In this document: positions 51,574 to 60,908 of the stretch, one piece after another
How positions within the stretch are numbered: the stretch's first letter is position 1
Layout: the number at the start of each line of letters is the position of its first letter
Assembly: GCF_014200505.1 (NCBI RefSeq)
Contig: NZ_JACHBX010000001.1
Location: forward strand, 1,116,001-1,180,000
Direction: 5' to 3'
DNA length: 64,000 nt
Source: Massilia aurea
Lineage (GTDB): Bacteria; Pseudomonadota; Gammaproteobacteria; Burkholderiales; Burkholderiaceae_D
Made by a program: the position numbers and the translations under genes
The notes under the pieces: model-generated
Told to the model about the DNA's origin: nothing
The model's input: the letters and a program-made list of their open reading frames with translations, nothing else
Database searches by the model: none

Positions 51574-52995
51574 ATGACGCAAGCAGCAAGTGAATTACCC
51601 GTAGTAGATACCGAGCTGTCCCCTGAAAGCCGGCAAGTCGTCGACACGCTGATTTCGCCGGAAGGCCAGCTCGAAGTGCTGTCCAAATCCGAAGTCAGCA
51701 AGCTGCTCGACACCGGCCGCACCGGCCTGTACGACGTGTTTCGCAAATGTGCGCTTGCAGTACTCAACAGCGGCAGCGACATCGACGACGGCAAGGAACT
51801 GCTCGAGCGGTACGCGAGCTTCGACATCAGCATCCTTCAGCGCGAGCGCGGCATCAAGCTCGATATCCGCGGCGCGCCGGCCAGCGCGTTCGTCGATGGC
51901 AAGATGATTCGCGGGATTCACGAGCACCTGTTCGCCGTACTGCGCGACATCGTGTTTGTCAATTTCGACGTCACCGACAACCCGAAGTTCGACCTGACCC
52001 GCACTGACGGCATCACCGACGCGGTATTTCATATCCTGCGCAACGCCAATGTGCTGCAGGCGCAGCGCAATCCGAACCTGGTCGTGTGCTGGGGCGGTCA
52101 CTCGATCTCGCGCATCGAGTACAACTACACGAAGAAGGTCGGCTACGCGCTGGGCCTGCGCGAACTCGATATCTGCACCGGCTGCGGCCCGGGCGCGATG
52201 AAGGGGCCGATGAAGGGCGCCACGATTGGCCACTCGAAGCAGCGCCTGTCGGGCGGGCGGTATCTCGGCATCTCGGAGCCGGGCATCATCGCGGCCGAGT
52301 CGCCGAACCCGATCGTCAACGACCTGGTGATCATGCCGGACATCGAAAAGCGTCTCGAGGCCTTCGTGCGCACCGGGCACGGTATCGTCGTGTTCCCGGG
52401 CGGCGCGGGCACGGCCGAGGAAATCCTGTACATCCTCGGTATCCTGCTGCATCCCGATAATGCCGAGATCCCGTTCCCGTTGATCTTCACCGGCCCGGCA
52501 TCATCGCGCGATTACTTCACGCAGATCGACGCCTTCCTGGCGCTGACACTGGGCGAGGCGGCGCAGAAGCGCTACCAGATCATCATCGACGATCCGGATG
52601 CGGTGGCAGTGGCAATGGTCAAGGGCATCAGCGAAGTGCGGGCCTTCCGCAAGGCGCACAGCGATGCCTACTATTACAACTGGCGCCTGAAGATCGACCA
52701 CGAATTCCAGAAGCCGTTCCGCCCGACGCACGAGAACATGCGCAACCTCGACCTGCACCGGGGCATCCCGACGCACCTGCTGGCAGCAAACTTGCGCCGG
52801 GCGTTTTCGGGCGTCGTGGCCGGGAACGTGAAGGAAGAGGGCATTCGCGCGATCGAGCAATTCGGCAAGTATGAGATCCACGGCGAGGCCGCGATCATGG
52901 GGCCGATGGATGCGCTGCTGGCGTCGTTCGTCGAACAAAGCCGCATGAAGTTGCCGGGCAAGGCGTACACGCCTTGCTACACGATCGTGCAATAG
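51574..52995 (+). CDS. ppnN: Nucleotide 5'-monophosphate nucleosidase PpnN (YgdH, LOG family)
   Basis: Cleaves purine and pyrimidine nucleoside monophosphates to base and ribose 5-phosphate; in E. coli it is activated by (p)ppGpp. The 473-residue protein has the three-part YgdH layout. The N-terminal domain has SPEGQLEVLSKSEV. The central Rossmann LOG domain carries GGHSISRIEYNYTKKVGY and PGGAGTAEEIL, and a C-terminal domain is last. Length is normal. GAGGAC precedes the start at 51574. Confidence 0.92.
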   Translation: MTQAASELPVVDTELSPESRQVVDTLISPEGQLEVLSKSEVSKLLDTGRTGLYDVFRKCALAVLNSGSDIDDGKELLERYASFDISILQRERGIKLDIRGAPASAFVDGKMIRGIHEHLFAVLRDIVFVNFDVTDNPKFDLTRTDGITDAVFHILRNANVLQAQRNPNLVVCWGGHSISRIEYNYTKKVGYALGLRELDICTGCGPGAMKGPMKGATIGHSKQRLSGGRYLGISEPGIIAAESPNPIVNDLVIMPDIEKRLEAFVRTGHGIVVFPGGAGTAEEILYILGILLHPDNAEIPFPLIFTGPASSRDYFTQIDAFLALTLGEAAQKRYQIIIDDPDAVAVAMVKGISEVRAFRKAHSDAYYYNWRLKIDHEFQKPFRPTHENMRNLDLHRGIPTHLLAANLRRAFSGVVAGNVKEEGIRAIEQFGKYEIHGEAAIMGPMDALLASFVEQSRMKLPGKAYTPCYTIVQ

Positions 52996-53019
52996 ACCTG
53001 ATCCCACCGGCCCGCGCAA

Positions 53020-53140
53020 CCTTGCACGTCGTTCCCGCGAAGGCGGGAACCCAAGTGCGTCGCGCCGCCACCATGCTCACTGTTAGCGGCCAAACAGGCA
53101 TCCTTGGATTCCCGCCTTCGCGGGAATGACGTGTGCAAGG
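53020..53140. repeat. Composite inverted repeat with two REP hairpins
   Basis: A 121-bp element is bounded by CCTTGCAC (53020-53027) and GTGCAAGG (53133-53140). The two arms, about 36 bp each, are imperfect inverted copies. Each contains the hairpin TTCCCGCGAAGGCGGGAA or its near complement, a REP motif common in proteobacterial intergenic DNA. The 45 bp between the arms show nothing recognisable. The layout fits a paired REP (BIME) or a small non-autonomous element. Confidence 0.75.
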
Positions 53141-53174
53141 CGCCAGGTAGTGTTCGCTGGTCACGGCGGACAAT

Positions 53175-53203
53175 AAAAAAGGCCGCCCGAAGGCGGCCTT
53201 TTT
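53175..53203. terminator. Bidirectional terminator between ppnN and lysS
   Basis: AAAAAAGGCCGCC (53175-53187) pairs with GGCGGCCTTTTT (53192-53203) across a CGAA loop, with A- and T-tracts on both sides. Confidence 0.93.
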
Positions 53204-53228
53204 CATGCGGGCGTCAACGCCCCGACAC

Positions 53229-54764
53229 TCAGTCTTCCTTGCGCAGGTGCGGGAACAGCAGCACGTCGCGGATGTTCGGCGAATCGGTGATCAGCATCAT
53301 CAGGCGGTCTATGCCGATGCCGCAACCACCTGCCGGCGGCATGCCGTATTCGAGCGCGCGGATGTAGTCGGCGTCGTAGAACATCGCCTCTTCATCGCCC
53401 GCATCCTTGGCTTCGACCTGCGCCAGGAAGCGCGCTGCCTGGTCTTCCGGATCGTTCAGCTCCGAGAAGCCGTTGGCGATCTCGCGGCCGACCATGAACA
53501 ATTCAAAACGCTCGGTCACGCCGGCACGGGTGTCCGATGCGCGCGCCAGTGGCGAGACTTCGGCCGGGTAGTCGACGATGAAGGTCGGCTCCCACAGCTG
53601 CGCTTCGGCGGTTTCTTCGAACAGGGCCAGTTGCAGCGCGCCCAGGCCGGCGGTGGCAAATGGCTTGACGCCAAACTTCTTCAGTTCGGTCTTGATGAAC
53701 TCGGCGTCGTTCAGTTGCTCGGGCGTGTAGCCCGGCGCGTACTTGTCGATCGCTTCGATGATCGTCAGGCGCTGGAATGGCTTGGACAGGTCCAGCTCAC
53801 GGCCACCGTACGACAGCACGGCGCTGCCATGTGCGTCGACCGCAGCCTGGCGAATCACCTGTTCGGTGAAGTTCATGATCCATTTGTAGTCGGTGTACGC
53901 CGCATAGAATTCCATCATTGTGAATTCAGGGTTGTGACGGACCGAGACGCCTTCGTTGCGGAAGTTGCGGTTCACTTCGAACACGCGATCGAACCCGCCG
54001 ACCACCAGGCGCTTGAGGTACAGCTCCGGTGCGATACGCAGGTACATTTCCATGTCCAGCGCATTGTGGTGCGTGACGAACGGCTTGGCCGCGGCGCCGC
54101 CCGGGATCGGGTGCAGCATCGGCGTTTCGACTTCCATGAAGCCGTTGTCTTCCATGAAGCGGCGCATCGACGACATCGCGGCGGTGCGCGCCTTGAACGT
54201 GCGGCGCGTGTCTTCGTTCATGATCAGGTCGACGTAACGCTGGCGGTACTTGGTTTCCTGGTCGGCCAGGCCGTGGAACTTGTCCGGCAGCGGGCGGATC
54301 GCCTTGGTGATCAGGCGCAGCTGGCTGACCTTGACCGTGAGTTCGTCGACCTTGGTCTTGAACAGCGTGCCTTCGACGCCCAGGATGTCGCCCAGGTCGT
54401 AGCTGCGCAACTCGTCCATCGCGGCTTCGCCGGCGCTGTCGAGCGTGATGTAGATCTGGATACGGCCGCTGGCCGACGGGCCCGAGCTGTCCTGCAGTGT
54501 CGCGAACGCCGCTTTCTTGCCCGCTTCGCGGCGCAGCATCATGCGACCGGCCAGCACCACCGGAATCGGCTCGGCTTCGAGTTCTTCGCGCGTTTTTTCG
54601 CCGTACGCCTGGACCAGGTCGGCCGCCTTGTGCTGCGGGACGAAGTCGTTCGGGAATGCGACGCCTTTTTCGCGGATCGCCGCCAGCTTGACGCGGCGCT
54701 CGGCCATGATCTTGTTTTCGTCGGCGCCTTGCAACGGTGCCTGTTCTTGGTTCTCGGTGGTCAT
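53229..54764 (-). CDS. lysS: Lysyl-tRNA synthetase (class II)
   Basis: Charges tRNA-Lys; 511 residues. The N-terminal OB-fold anticodon-binding domain contains [15 protein letters not shown]. The class II core has motif 1 ([17 protein letters not shown]), motif 2 ([20 protein letters not shown]) and motif 3 ([15 protein letters not shown]). The start MTTENQEQ at 54764 is used; the longer reading upstream lacks family similarity. It is upstream of, and convergent with, ppnN. Confidence 0.97.
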   Translation of the reverse strand: MTTENQEQAPLQGADENKIMAERRVKLAAIREKGVAFPNDFVPQHKAADLVQAYGEKTREELEAEPIPVVLAGRMMLRREAGKKAAFATLQDSSGPSASGRIQIYITLDSAGEAAMDELRSYDLGDILGVEGTLFKTKVDELTVKVSQLRLITKAIRPLPDKFHGLADQETKYRQRYVDLIMNEDTRRTFKARTAAMSSMRRFMEDNGFMEVETPMLHPIPGGAAAKPFVTHHNALDMEMYLRIAPELYLKRLVVGGFDRVFEVNRNFRNEGVSVRHNPEFTMMEFYAAYTDYKWIMNFTEQVIRQAAVDAHGSAVLSYGGRELDLSKPFQRLTIIEAIDKYAPGYTPEQLNDAEFIKTELKKFGVKPFATAGLGALQLALFEETAEAQLWEPTFIVDYPAEVSPLARASDTRAGVTERFELFMVGREIANGFSELNDPEDQAARFLAQVEAKDAGDEEAMFYDADYIRALEYGMPPAGGCGIGIDRLMMLITDSPNIRDVLLFPHLRKED

Positions 54765-54816
54765 AGTGGTGGTTGTTGATATTGGTTGAGCATGCCGCCG
54801 GTACGGCGCGCAGTAA

Positions 54817-55488
54817 TTAAGACAGCGACAGCAGCGCTTCAACGTCCAGCTGCATGAAGTCGTTGACGATCGCGATGACGTTGTCGAATTCGGCAAACGC
54901 TTCGGCCGGCAGCGTGGTGGTCAGCACCACGGCGCGCATGCCGGCGCGGCGCGCCGCTTCCACGCCCAGCGGCGCATCTTCGAACACGATGCAGTGCGCC
55001 GGCAGTACGCTGCAGCGGTCGGCAGCCTTGAGGAACACGTCCGGATGCGGTTTGCCGCGCGGGACGTCCACGGTACCGACGACGACGGCATCGAACTTGC
55101 GCTGCAGGTCCATCTCGTCGAGGATGAAACGGGCGCTGCCTGGCGAGGCCGACGTGGCCACCGCCAGGGCCCAGCCCTGTTCGCGCGCGCGGTCGATGAA
55201 GGCATCGAAGCCGTCGATCGTGCGCCGGTGCGGGCCATACAGCTCGCGGTACAGCACTTCCTTTTCGTGGTTCAGCGTGGCCAGTGTGTCGTCGTCCAGC
55301 TCTGCGCCCAGATAGTGGCGCAGGATTTCCTTGCCCTGACGACCGGCCGTGTCGCGAAAGAACGCATCGGGCTCGATGGTTTGGCCCCGCCGCGCAAAGA
55401 ACGTGATCCACGCACGGGTGTGGAAGTCCATATTGTCGACGATGGTGCCATCCATGTCGAAGATCAGTGCGCGGGCGGGTGTCGTCAT
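54817..55488 (-). CDS. HAD-superfamily phosphatase (beta-phosphoglucomutase-like)
   Basis: A 223-residue HAD subfamily IA hydrolase. Motif I is [16 protein letters not shown], motif II is [13 protein letters not shown], then the lysine of [10 protein letters not shown] and motif [16 protein letters not shown]. The family covers phosphatases of sugar phosphates, phosphoglycolate and nucleotides as well as beta-phosphoglucomutases; the substrate cannot be told. It lies between prfB and lysS, in the same direction as both, with short gaps that suggest one transcript. Confidence 0.87.
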   Translation of the reverse strand: MTTPARALIFDMDGTIVDNMDFHTRAWITFFARRGQTIEPDAFFRDTAGRQGKEILRHYLGAELDDDTLATLNHEKEVLYRELYGPHRRTIDGFDAFIDRAREQGWALAVATSASPGSARFILDEMDLQRKFDAVVVGTVDVPRGKPHPDVFLKAADRCSVLPAHCIVFEDAPLGVEAARRAGMRAVVLTTTLPAEAFAEFDNVIAIVNDFMQLDVEALLSLS

Positions 55489-55500
55489 GCGGGGTAAGCC

Positions 55501-56605
55501 TTATACGTTTTGCTTCAGGGACGCCGAGATAAAATCATCGAGGTCGCCATCCAGGACGTTCTTCGTGTTGCCGGTTTCAAAGCCGGTACGCAAATCCTTG
55601 ATGCGCGACTGGTCCAGAACGTACGAGCGGATCTGGTGGCCCCAGCCGACGTCGGTCTTGGAGTCTTCGAGCTTCTGCTGCTCGCTCATGCGGTTACGCA
55701 GTTCGAGTTCGTACAGCTTGGCGCGCAGCATGTCCCAGGCTTCGGCCTTGTTGCGGTGCTGCGAGCGGTCGTTCTGGCACTGGACCACGATGCCCGACGG
55801 GCCGTGCGTCAGGCGCACTGCGGAGTCGGTCTTGTTGATGTGCTGACCACCGGCGCCGGATGCGCGGTAGGTATCGATGCGCACGTCGGCCGGATTGATT
55901 TCGATCTCGATCGAATCGTCGACTTCGGGATACACGAACAGCGACGTGAACGACGTGTGGCGGCCGTTGGCCGAGTCGAACGGCGACTTGCGCACGAGGC
56001 GGTGCACGCCCGTTTCGGTGCGCAGGTGGCCGTACGCGTATTCGCCGTCGACCTTGATGGTGGCGGTCTTGATGCCCGCGACTTCACCGTCGGACTGCTC
56101 GAGGATCTCGGCCTTGAAGCCCTTGCGTTCGCAGTAGCGCAGGTATTGACGCAGCAGCATCGAGGCCCAGTCCTGCGCCTCGGTGCCGCCGGCGCCGGCC
56201 TGGATGTCGATGAAGCAGCTGGCGTGGTCCATCGGATTGGAAAACATCCGGCGGAATTCCATCGCTTCGATGATCTTCTGGATCGCATCGACGTCGCCCG
56301 CGACGGCTTCCATCGTGTCTTCGTCGCCTTCCTCGCGCGCCATCTGGAACAGGTCCAGGGCGTCGGCGAGATCGGCCTTGGCTTTCTCGAGCGTCAGCAC
56401 GACGCCCTCGAGCGCCTTCTTCTCTTTGCCCATTTCCTGGGCGCGCTTCTGGTCGTTCCAGATGGCCGGGTCTTCCAGCTCCTGGTTGACCTGTTCTAGT
56501 TTCTCTGACTTCTTATCGAAGTCAAAGATACCTCCGAAGTTCGGCCTCACGACCCGTCAGGTCGTTCAGCAGGGCGGAAATGGCGTTGATGCGTTCGGCT
56601 TCCAT
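55501..56605 (-). CDS. prfB: Peptide chain release factor 2, with programmed +1 frameshift
   Basis: RF2 recognises UGA and UAA stop codons. The gene is in two frames. The first 27 codons ([13 protein letters not shown]...LRRYL) end at an in-frame TGA at 56522-56524. Translation continues in the +1 frame as [13 protein letters not shown] to 55501. The recognition tripeptide SPF is in [12 protein letters not shown], and GGQ in [16 protein letters not shown]. The total of about 367 residues is normal. This is the classic autoregulatory frameshift: low RF2 slows termination at TGA and allows the shift. It is not a broken gene. Confidence 0.95.
56521..56536 (-). promoter_or_regulatory. prfB programmed frameshift site
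   Basis: On the minus strand CGGAGGTATCTTTGAC holds all the known elements: an internal Shine-Dalgarno (GGAGG) three bases before the slippery CTT, then TGA followed by C. The ribosome slips from CTT to TTT and reads GAC next. Confidence 0.93.
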
Positions 56606-56737
56606 GATATCGGCAGTCTCAATGTGGGTTGAATCGAACCGGGGATTATACCCGAGGAGTATGCTGCTGCGGCGGTATGGCTTGCCCAGTCGCAGGGCAA
56701 GGGGTACCATCGCGCGGTCTTGTTACCCGGATTCCCC

Positions 56738-58759
56738 ATGAACCGCTCCCTGCGTCACCAGATCAGCACCGCGCTCGTCGCCACCTTCACTCCGTTGCTC
56801 CTCAATGCTCCCGCCTATGCGGCCAAAGCGCCCGCCGGCGCGACAGCCGTCCTGGCCGTGCTGGAAACCTCCGACCTGCACGCCAACGTCGTCGGCTATG
56901 ACTATTACAAGCTGGCCGCCGAGCCGTCGATCGGCGTCGACCGCACCGCCACGCTGATCAAGGCCGCGCGCAAGGAATTCGCCAACACGCTGTTGCTCGA
57001 CAATGGCGACACGATCCAGGGCACGGCGTTTGCCGACTACCAGGCGCTGGTCAAGCCGCCTGCCTGCAACGAGGTGCTGGGCATCTACAAGATCATGAAT
57101 GCGCTGGGCTACGAAGGCGGCACGGTCGGTAACCACGAATTCAACTACGGCCTGCCGTTCCTGAACCGGATCACGGGCAGTCAGTTCCAGGTCAAGGGCG
57201 TCGACAAGGGCGCGCGCTGCGCCGGTCCGGCGTTCCCGATCGTGCTGGCCAACGTGAACAGCCTGCAAACGAAGGCGCCGCTGTTTGCGCCATACCAGAT
57301 CATCGACAAGAAGATCATGGCCCGCGGCCCTGACGGCAAGCCGGTCGAGACGCTGGTGAAGGTCGGCATCATCGGCTTCACGCCGCCGGACATCATGGCG
57401 TGGGACAAGCGCTGGCTGGAAGGCCGAGTGGCCACCGCCGGCGTGCGCGAGACGGCCGAAAAATACATCCCAGAGATGCGCAAGAAGGGCGCGCAGCTGA
57501 TCGTGGCCCTGTCGCACGGCGGCCTGGATGACGCCCCGTACTCACCGGCCATGGAAAGCGCCAACTGGCACCTGGCGAAGGTGCCGGGCATCGACGTCAT
57601 GCTGATGGGGCACGCGCACCAGCTGTTCCCGAATGCAGAGAGCACGGTCCCGCAATTCAATCTGCCGGGCGTGGACAAAGCGCGCGGACTGGTGCACGGC
57701 GTGCCGACCGTGATGCCGAGCCAGTGGGGCAAGCACCTGGGCGTGGTCCAGTTGCACCTTGCCTACGACGGCAAGACCTGGTCGGTCGACAAGGACAAGA
57801 CCGTCGTGCAGGCGCGCGCCACGCAAACGGGGCCCAAGACGTTCGTCGAACCGGACGCCGAGGTAGCCGCGCTGGTGCGCGCCGAGCATGAAGCGACGAT
57901 CGCCTATGTGAAAACGCCCGTGGGCCGCTCGGCGTTTCGCATGACGAGTTATTTCGCGGACGTGGGCGATCCGTCGGCGCTCGAAGTCGTCAACCGCGCG
58001 CAGGCCGAGTACGTGGGCAACTACGTCAAGACCAACCTGCCGCAGTACGCCAGTTTGCCGGTGCTGTCGGTGTCGGCGCCGTTCAAGGCGGGCTTTCCGA
58101 GCGTGACGGATTATACCGACGTGCCCGCTGGCGACCTGGCACTGAACAACGCGGCCGACCTGTACCTGTTCCCAAACTCGCTGTATGCGGTCAAGGTCGA
58201 TGGCGCAGGGCTGAAGGCGTGGCTGGAGACGGCGGCGCAGCGCTTTAACACGATCGACCCGGCGGTGAGCGCGCCGCAGGAACTGGTCAACACGCGCTTT
58301 CCGAGCTTTAACTTCGACACAATCACGTCGAAGGATGTCAGCTACGAGATCGACGTGACCAAAAAGCCGGGCGAGCGCATCGTGAACCTGACGTATCTGG
58401 GCAAGCCGGTCGCGCCGACGCAAGCATTCCTGGTGGCGACGAACAACTACCGCGCCAGTGGCGGTGGCGGCTTCCCGGGGCTCGATGGTAGCAATGTCGT
58501 CATCGCGTCGCCGGACAACAACCGCGACATCCTGATCGCGCACATCCGCGGAGCGAAAGAACTGACGCGCGCATCGCATGGCGCGGCGCGCAGCTGGCGG
58601 TTTGCACGGGTCGAGACGAAGGGACAGGTGGTATTCCATTCGGCGCCAGGCCTGGAAGGGCTGGCACGCGAAGCGGGGCTGGGCAATGTCAGCCAGGTGA
58701 AGGCCGATGATGGCAGCGGCAAGGGGACGGCGCTGTACGCGGTCGATCTGTCGAAGTAA
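56738..58759 (+). CDS. cpdB: 2',3'-cyclic-nucleotide 2'-phosphodiesterase/3'-nucleotidase
   Basis: Periplasmic bifunctional nucleotidase of 673 residues. A signal peptide (ending APAYA) is followed by a metallophosphoesterase domain with ETSDLHANVVGYDYY, LDNGDTIQGTAFADY, GGTVGNHEFNYG, ALSHGGLDD and MLMGHAHQLFPN. The C-terminal 5'-nucleotidase domain contains LYLFPNSLYAVKVDGAGLKAWLE and ATNNYRASGGGGFPG. YDYYKL and the length favour CpdB over UshA. The start at 56738 is chosen because the signal peptide begins there. It would salvage extracellular nucleotides for phosphate and nucleosides. It is divergent from prfB. Confidence 0.93.
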   Translation: MNRSLRHQISTALVATFTPLLLNAPAYAAKAPAGATAVLAVLETSDLHANVVGYDYYKLAAEPSIGVDRTATLIKAARKEFANTLLLDNGDTIQGTAFADYQALVKPPACNEVLGIYKIMNALGYEGGTVGNHEFNYGLPFLNRITGSQFQVKGVDKGARCAGPAFPIVLANVNSLQTKAPLFAPYQIIDKKIMARGPDGKPVETLVKVGIIGFTPPDIMAWDKRWLEGRVATAGVRETAEKYIPEMRKKGAQLIVALSHGGLDDAPYSPAMESANWHLAKVPGIDVMLMGHAHQLFPNAESTVPQFNLPGVDKARGLVHGVPTVMPSQWGKHLGVVQLHLAYDGKTWSVDKDKTVVQARATQTGPKTFVEPDAEVAALVRAEHEATIAYVKTPVGRSAFRMTSYFADVGDPSALEVVNRAQAEYVGNYVKTNLPQYASLPVLSVSAPFKAGFPSVTDYTDVPAGDLALNNAADLYLFPNSLYAVKVDGAGLKAWLETAAQRFNTIDPAVSAPQELVNTRFPSFNFDTITSKDVSYEIDVTKKPGERIVNLTYLGKPVAPTQAFLVATNNYRASGGGGFPGLDGSNVVIASPDNNRDILIAHIRGAKELTRASHGAARSWRFARVETKGQVVFHSAPGLEGLAREAGLGNVSQVKADDGSGKGTALYAVDLSK

Positions 58760-58776
58760 GCGATTTGATTGCGATG

Positions 58777-58805
58777 AATGCCGGCCCTGGGGCCGGCATT
58801 TTTTT
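58777..58805 (+). terminator. cpdB terminator, interrupted by an insertion sequence
   Basis: An 11-bp perfect stem (AATGCCGGCCC at 58777-58787, GGGCCGGCATT at 58790-58800) runs into seven Ts (58799-58805). The insertion sequence begins at the next base; nine more Ts follow its right end at 59875-59883. Confidence 0.88.
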
Positions 58806-59874
58806 GGCGCAGTCAACGTTAAATAGAGACTAGCTTTGAACTGACGAGCAGTCCAGTGGTCCAACTCCTGTCCCCAGCGTCAGGAATCGATCATGAAAGC
58901 GCCACGTTTCAAGGGCTGGTTCGCAAAACTGCCTTCGTTGAACCAGCCGCAGCGTCGGCAAGTGCTCGATGCACTGCATCCTGCAGCCGGGCTCGATCAG
59001 GTGGTTGCGCTCCTTACTGAGGTCAGAGCGCCAGACCGCTGCTGCCCCAGATGCGGCAATGAGCACTGCTACCGGCATGGTTTCGCCAACGATTTGCAGC
59101 GCTACCGTTGCTGTTCCTGCGGCCGCACCTTTAACGACCTCACCGGCACGCCGCTGGCGCGGCTCAGGCACAAAGCCAAATGGCTGGCGTATTCGCAGGT
59201 GCTGCTCGATTCACTGCCCGTGCGCAAGGCCGCAGATCGGGTCGGCGTGCACCGCAACACCGCCTTTCGCTGGCGCCACCGCTTCCTGCATTGGGTCAAG
59301 CTCGACCGACCCGCGCTCCTGAATGGCATCGTCGAGGCTGACGAAACATTTCTTCTCGAATCACAAAAAGGTTCGCGCACGCTCAATCGTCCGCCGCGCC
59401 ACCGCGGCGGGCGCGCTGCCAAACGGGGCATTTCCGGTGAACTGGACTGCATCCTGGTCGCGCGCGACCGCGAAGGGCGCACCATCGACGCCGTCACTGG
59501 CCGCGGTGCGCTCAAGACAGCGCAACTCGAGCGTGACTTACTACCCAGGCTCGACAGGCAGGCCTTGCTGGTCAGTGACGGCCATCCCGCTTACCGCGCC
59601 TTTGCACGCAAGCACAGGATTGCGCACAAGGCGGTCAATGTGCGCGCCGGTGTGCGAGCCAGGCGGCTGGGCAACCTTGCCATCCATGTGCAGAACGTGA
59701 ATGCCTACCATCAGCGTTTCAAGGCCTGGCTACAGGGCTTTCGTGGCGTGGCGTCGCGCTACCTGCCCAATTACCTGGGCTGGCGCTGGGCACTGGATGG
59801 CCAGCGGATCATTTCGCCAGAACAATTGCTCCGCATTGCTATCAGCGTCATCAACAGATAATGCTGACTGAGCC
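58806..59874 (+). mobile_element. IS1595-family insertion sequence
   Basis: An element of about 1069 bp with one transposase gene. The left end reads GGCGCAGTCAACGTTAAAT. The right end, on the complementary strand, reads GGCTCAGTCAGCATTATCT, giving imperfect terminal inverted repeats with 14 of 19 matches. IS1595 elements duplicate 8 bp of target. Here the flanks are ATTTTTTT on the left and TTTTTTTT on the right, so the target was the T-tract of the cpdB terminator. Exact boundaries are ambiguous by a base because of the T-run. Confidence 0.8.
58893..59861 (+). CDS. IS1595-family transposase
   Basis: A 322-residue transposase, apparently intact. The N-terminal zinc ribbon (CCPRCGNEHC...CCSCGRTF) is followed by the family helix-turn-helix region (SLPVRKAADRVGVHRNTAFRWRHRFL). 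The ISXO2-like catalytic domain has acidic motifs GIVEADETF and VSDGHPAYR and the late motif HVQNVNAYHQRFKAWLQGF. GVASRYLPNYLGWRW near the end is typical of the group. It has its own ATG within the element and lies in the same direction as cpdB. Confidence 0.88.
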   Translation: MKAPRFKGWFAKLPSLNQPQRRQVLDALHPAAGLDQVVALLTEVRAPDRCCPRCGNEHCYRHGFANDLQRYRCCSCGRTFNDLTGTPLARLRHKAKWLAYSQVLLDSLPVRKAADRVGVHRNTAFRWRHRFLHWVKLDRPALLNGIVEADETFLLESQKGSRTLNRPPRHRGGRAAKRGISGELDCILVARDREGRTIDAVTGRGALKTAQLERDLLPRLDRQALLVSDGHPAYRAFARKHRIAHKAVNVRAGVRARRLGNLAIHVQNVNAYHQRFKAWLQGFRGVASRYLPNYLGWRWALDGQRIISPEQLLRIAISVINR

Positions 59875-59881
59875 TTTTTTT

Positions 59882-60208
59882 TTAGTGCACCGGCTTTTTC
59901 TCGTCCTGCACCAGCACGAACGGGCTCACGACCGACGCCCACAGCATCGCATCCGTCGCCAGCCAGGCTTGTGCCTGCTCATCGCTGACCTTCGCCACCT
60001 GGCCGTCGCCCATCCAGCGCGTGATGCTGTCACGGTCGTCGTGCGCAATGCGCAGCGCCACATCGATCAGGTCGAGCGTGCTGGAGACCCACACCACGCT
60101 GCCGCTGGCGAAGTGGCGTTGCAGCTCGCTCCATGCGACGCGGCCGGTCTCGCGGTTGATCTTGTCGTGCAGTTCGGTGTCGTTCTCGGGTTTGGTCTTC
60201 ATGTGCAT
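59882..60208 (-). CDS. DUF2288 family protein
   Basis: A 108-residue soluble protein with the DUF2288 pattern: KINRETGRVAWSELQRHFASGSVVWVSSTLDLIDVALRIAHDD and a short C-terminal part including AQAWLATDAMLWASVVSPFVLVQ. Its function is unknown. Its stop codon TAA abuts the right-hand T-tract next to the insertion sequence, so the insertion came within eight bases of the gene. A second in-frame start at 60202 is possible. Confidence 0.85.
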   Translation of the reverse strand: MHMKTKPENDTELHDKINRETGRVAWSELQRHFASGSVVWVSSTLDLIDVALRIAHDDRDSITRWMGDGQVAKVSDEQAQAWLATDAMLWASVVSPFVLVQDEKKPVH

Positions 60209-60218
60209 GGTGATCTGG

Positions 60219-60908
60219 TCAAAGAATCTCGACCGCAGGTTGCGGCGAACCCGCCCATGTTAACCGATAGGTGTGCGCCTTGCGCACGTTGCCCACCAGC
60301 GCCGGGCGGAAGCACGCCAGGCACGTGCCGCCGGGCTGGCGCACGCTCGGGAAGATCACGCCGAGCGATCCAGCGCCCAGCAAGTCGTTCGCCAGCGCCT
60401 GCGACGCGATATAGCTGGCCGGGTCGAGGCAGGCCTCGAAGGCGGCGATGCCACGCAGGTCGTGGAAGGTCGCGCTGAAGTCGGCCAGCAGGCACTGGTA
60501 GCTGACGCTGTCATCGAAACGGTTGATCTCGGCGTATTCGACGGTCTTGTGAAAGATGACTTCGGCCAGCGACGTGGCGGCGTCGAACCCGCAGTACCAG
60601 GCGCCACGCTCGCCGTCGTTGAAGCGGCTGCCTTCCGGGCGCGCATACGTGAACGCGGCGTTGATGATGCGAAAGTTCGGCACGCCGAACACCAGTTCGT
60701 CCATGCCGATGCCCGGGGCCTGGCCGGATTCGGCGCGCAGGCGTTCGTTGGTGGCGTTATCGAGGTCGAACAGGTCGCGCAGCGCGTCGTCGCTGTCGGC
60801 CAGGGGCGCGAGCACCGAGTCTTCGACATCGGCGAAACGCGACGGGATCAGGCGGCAGGTATCGAGCTGGCGCAGCAGCGTCAGCCTTGGCGTTACGTGC
60901 GAGCTCAC
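60219..60908 (-). CDS. RES-domain toxin
   Basis: A 229-residue RES family toxin; such enzymes resemble ADP-ribosyltransferases and deplete NAD+ in cells lacking the antitoxin. The RES signature is visible around residues 95-125: the arginine in SRFNDGERGAWYCGFD and glutamate in ATSLAEVIFHKTVEYAE. The later serine/asparagine-containing segment is ASQALANDLLGAGSLGVIFPSVR. It starts with GTG in a GTGA overlap with the antitoxin stop. The order antitoxin then toxin and the coupling are standard for RES/Xre pairs. Confidence 0.88.
   Translation of the reverse strand: MSSHVTPRLTLLRQLDTCRLIPSRFADVEDSVLAPLADSDDALRDLFDLDNATNERLRAESGQAPGIGMDELVFGVPNFRIINAAFTYARPEGSRFNDGERGAWYCGFDAATSLAEVIFHKTVEYAEINRFDDSVSYQCLLADFSATFHDLRGIAAFEACLDPASYIASQALANDLLGAGSLGVIFPSVRQPGGTCLACFRPALVGNVRKAHTYRLTWAGSPQPAVEIL

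Noticed and set aside
55501-56710. prfB as a frameshifted pseudogene or two separate genes
   Set aside because: The break is the conserved programmed +1 frameshift with all signal elements, and both parts match RF2.
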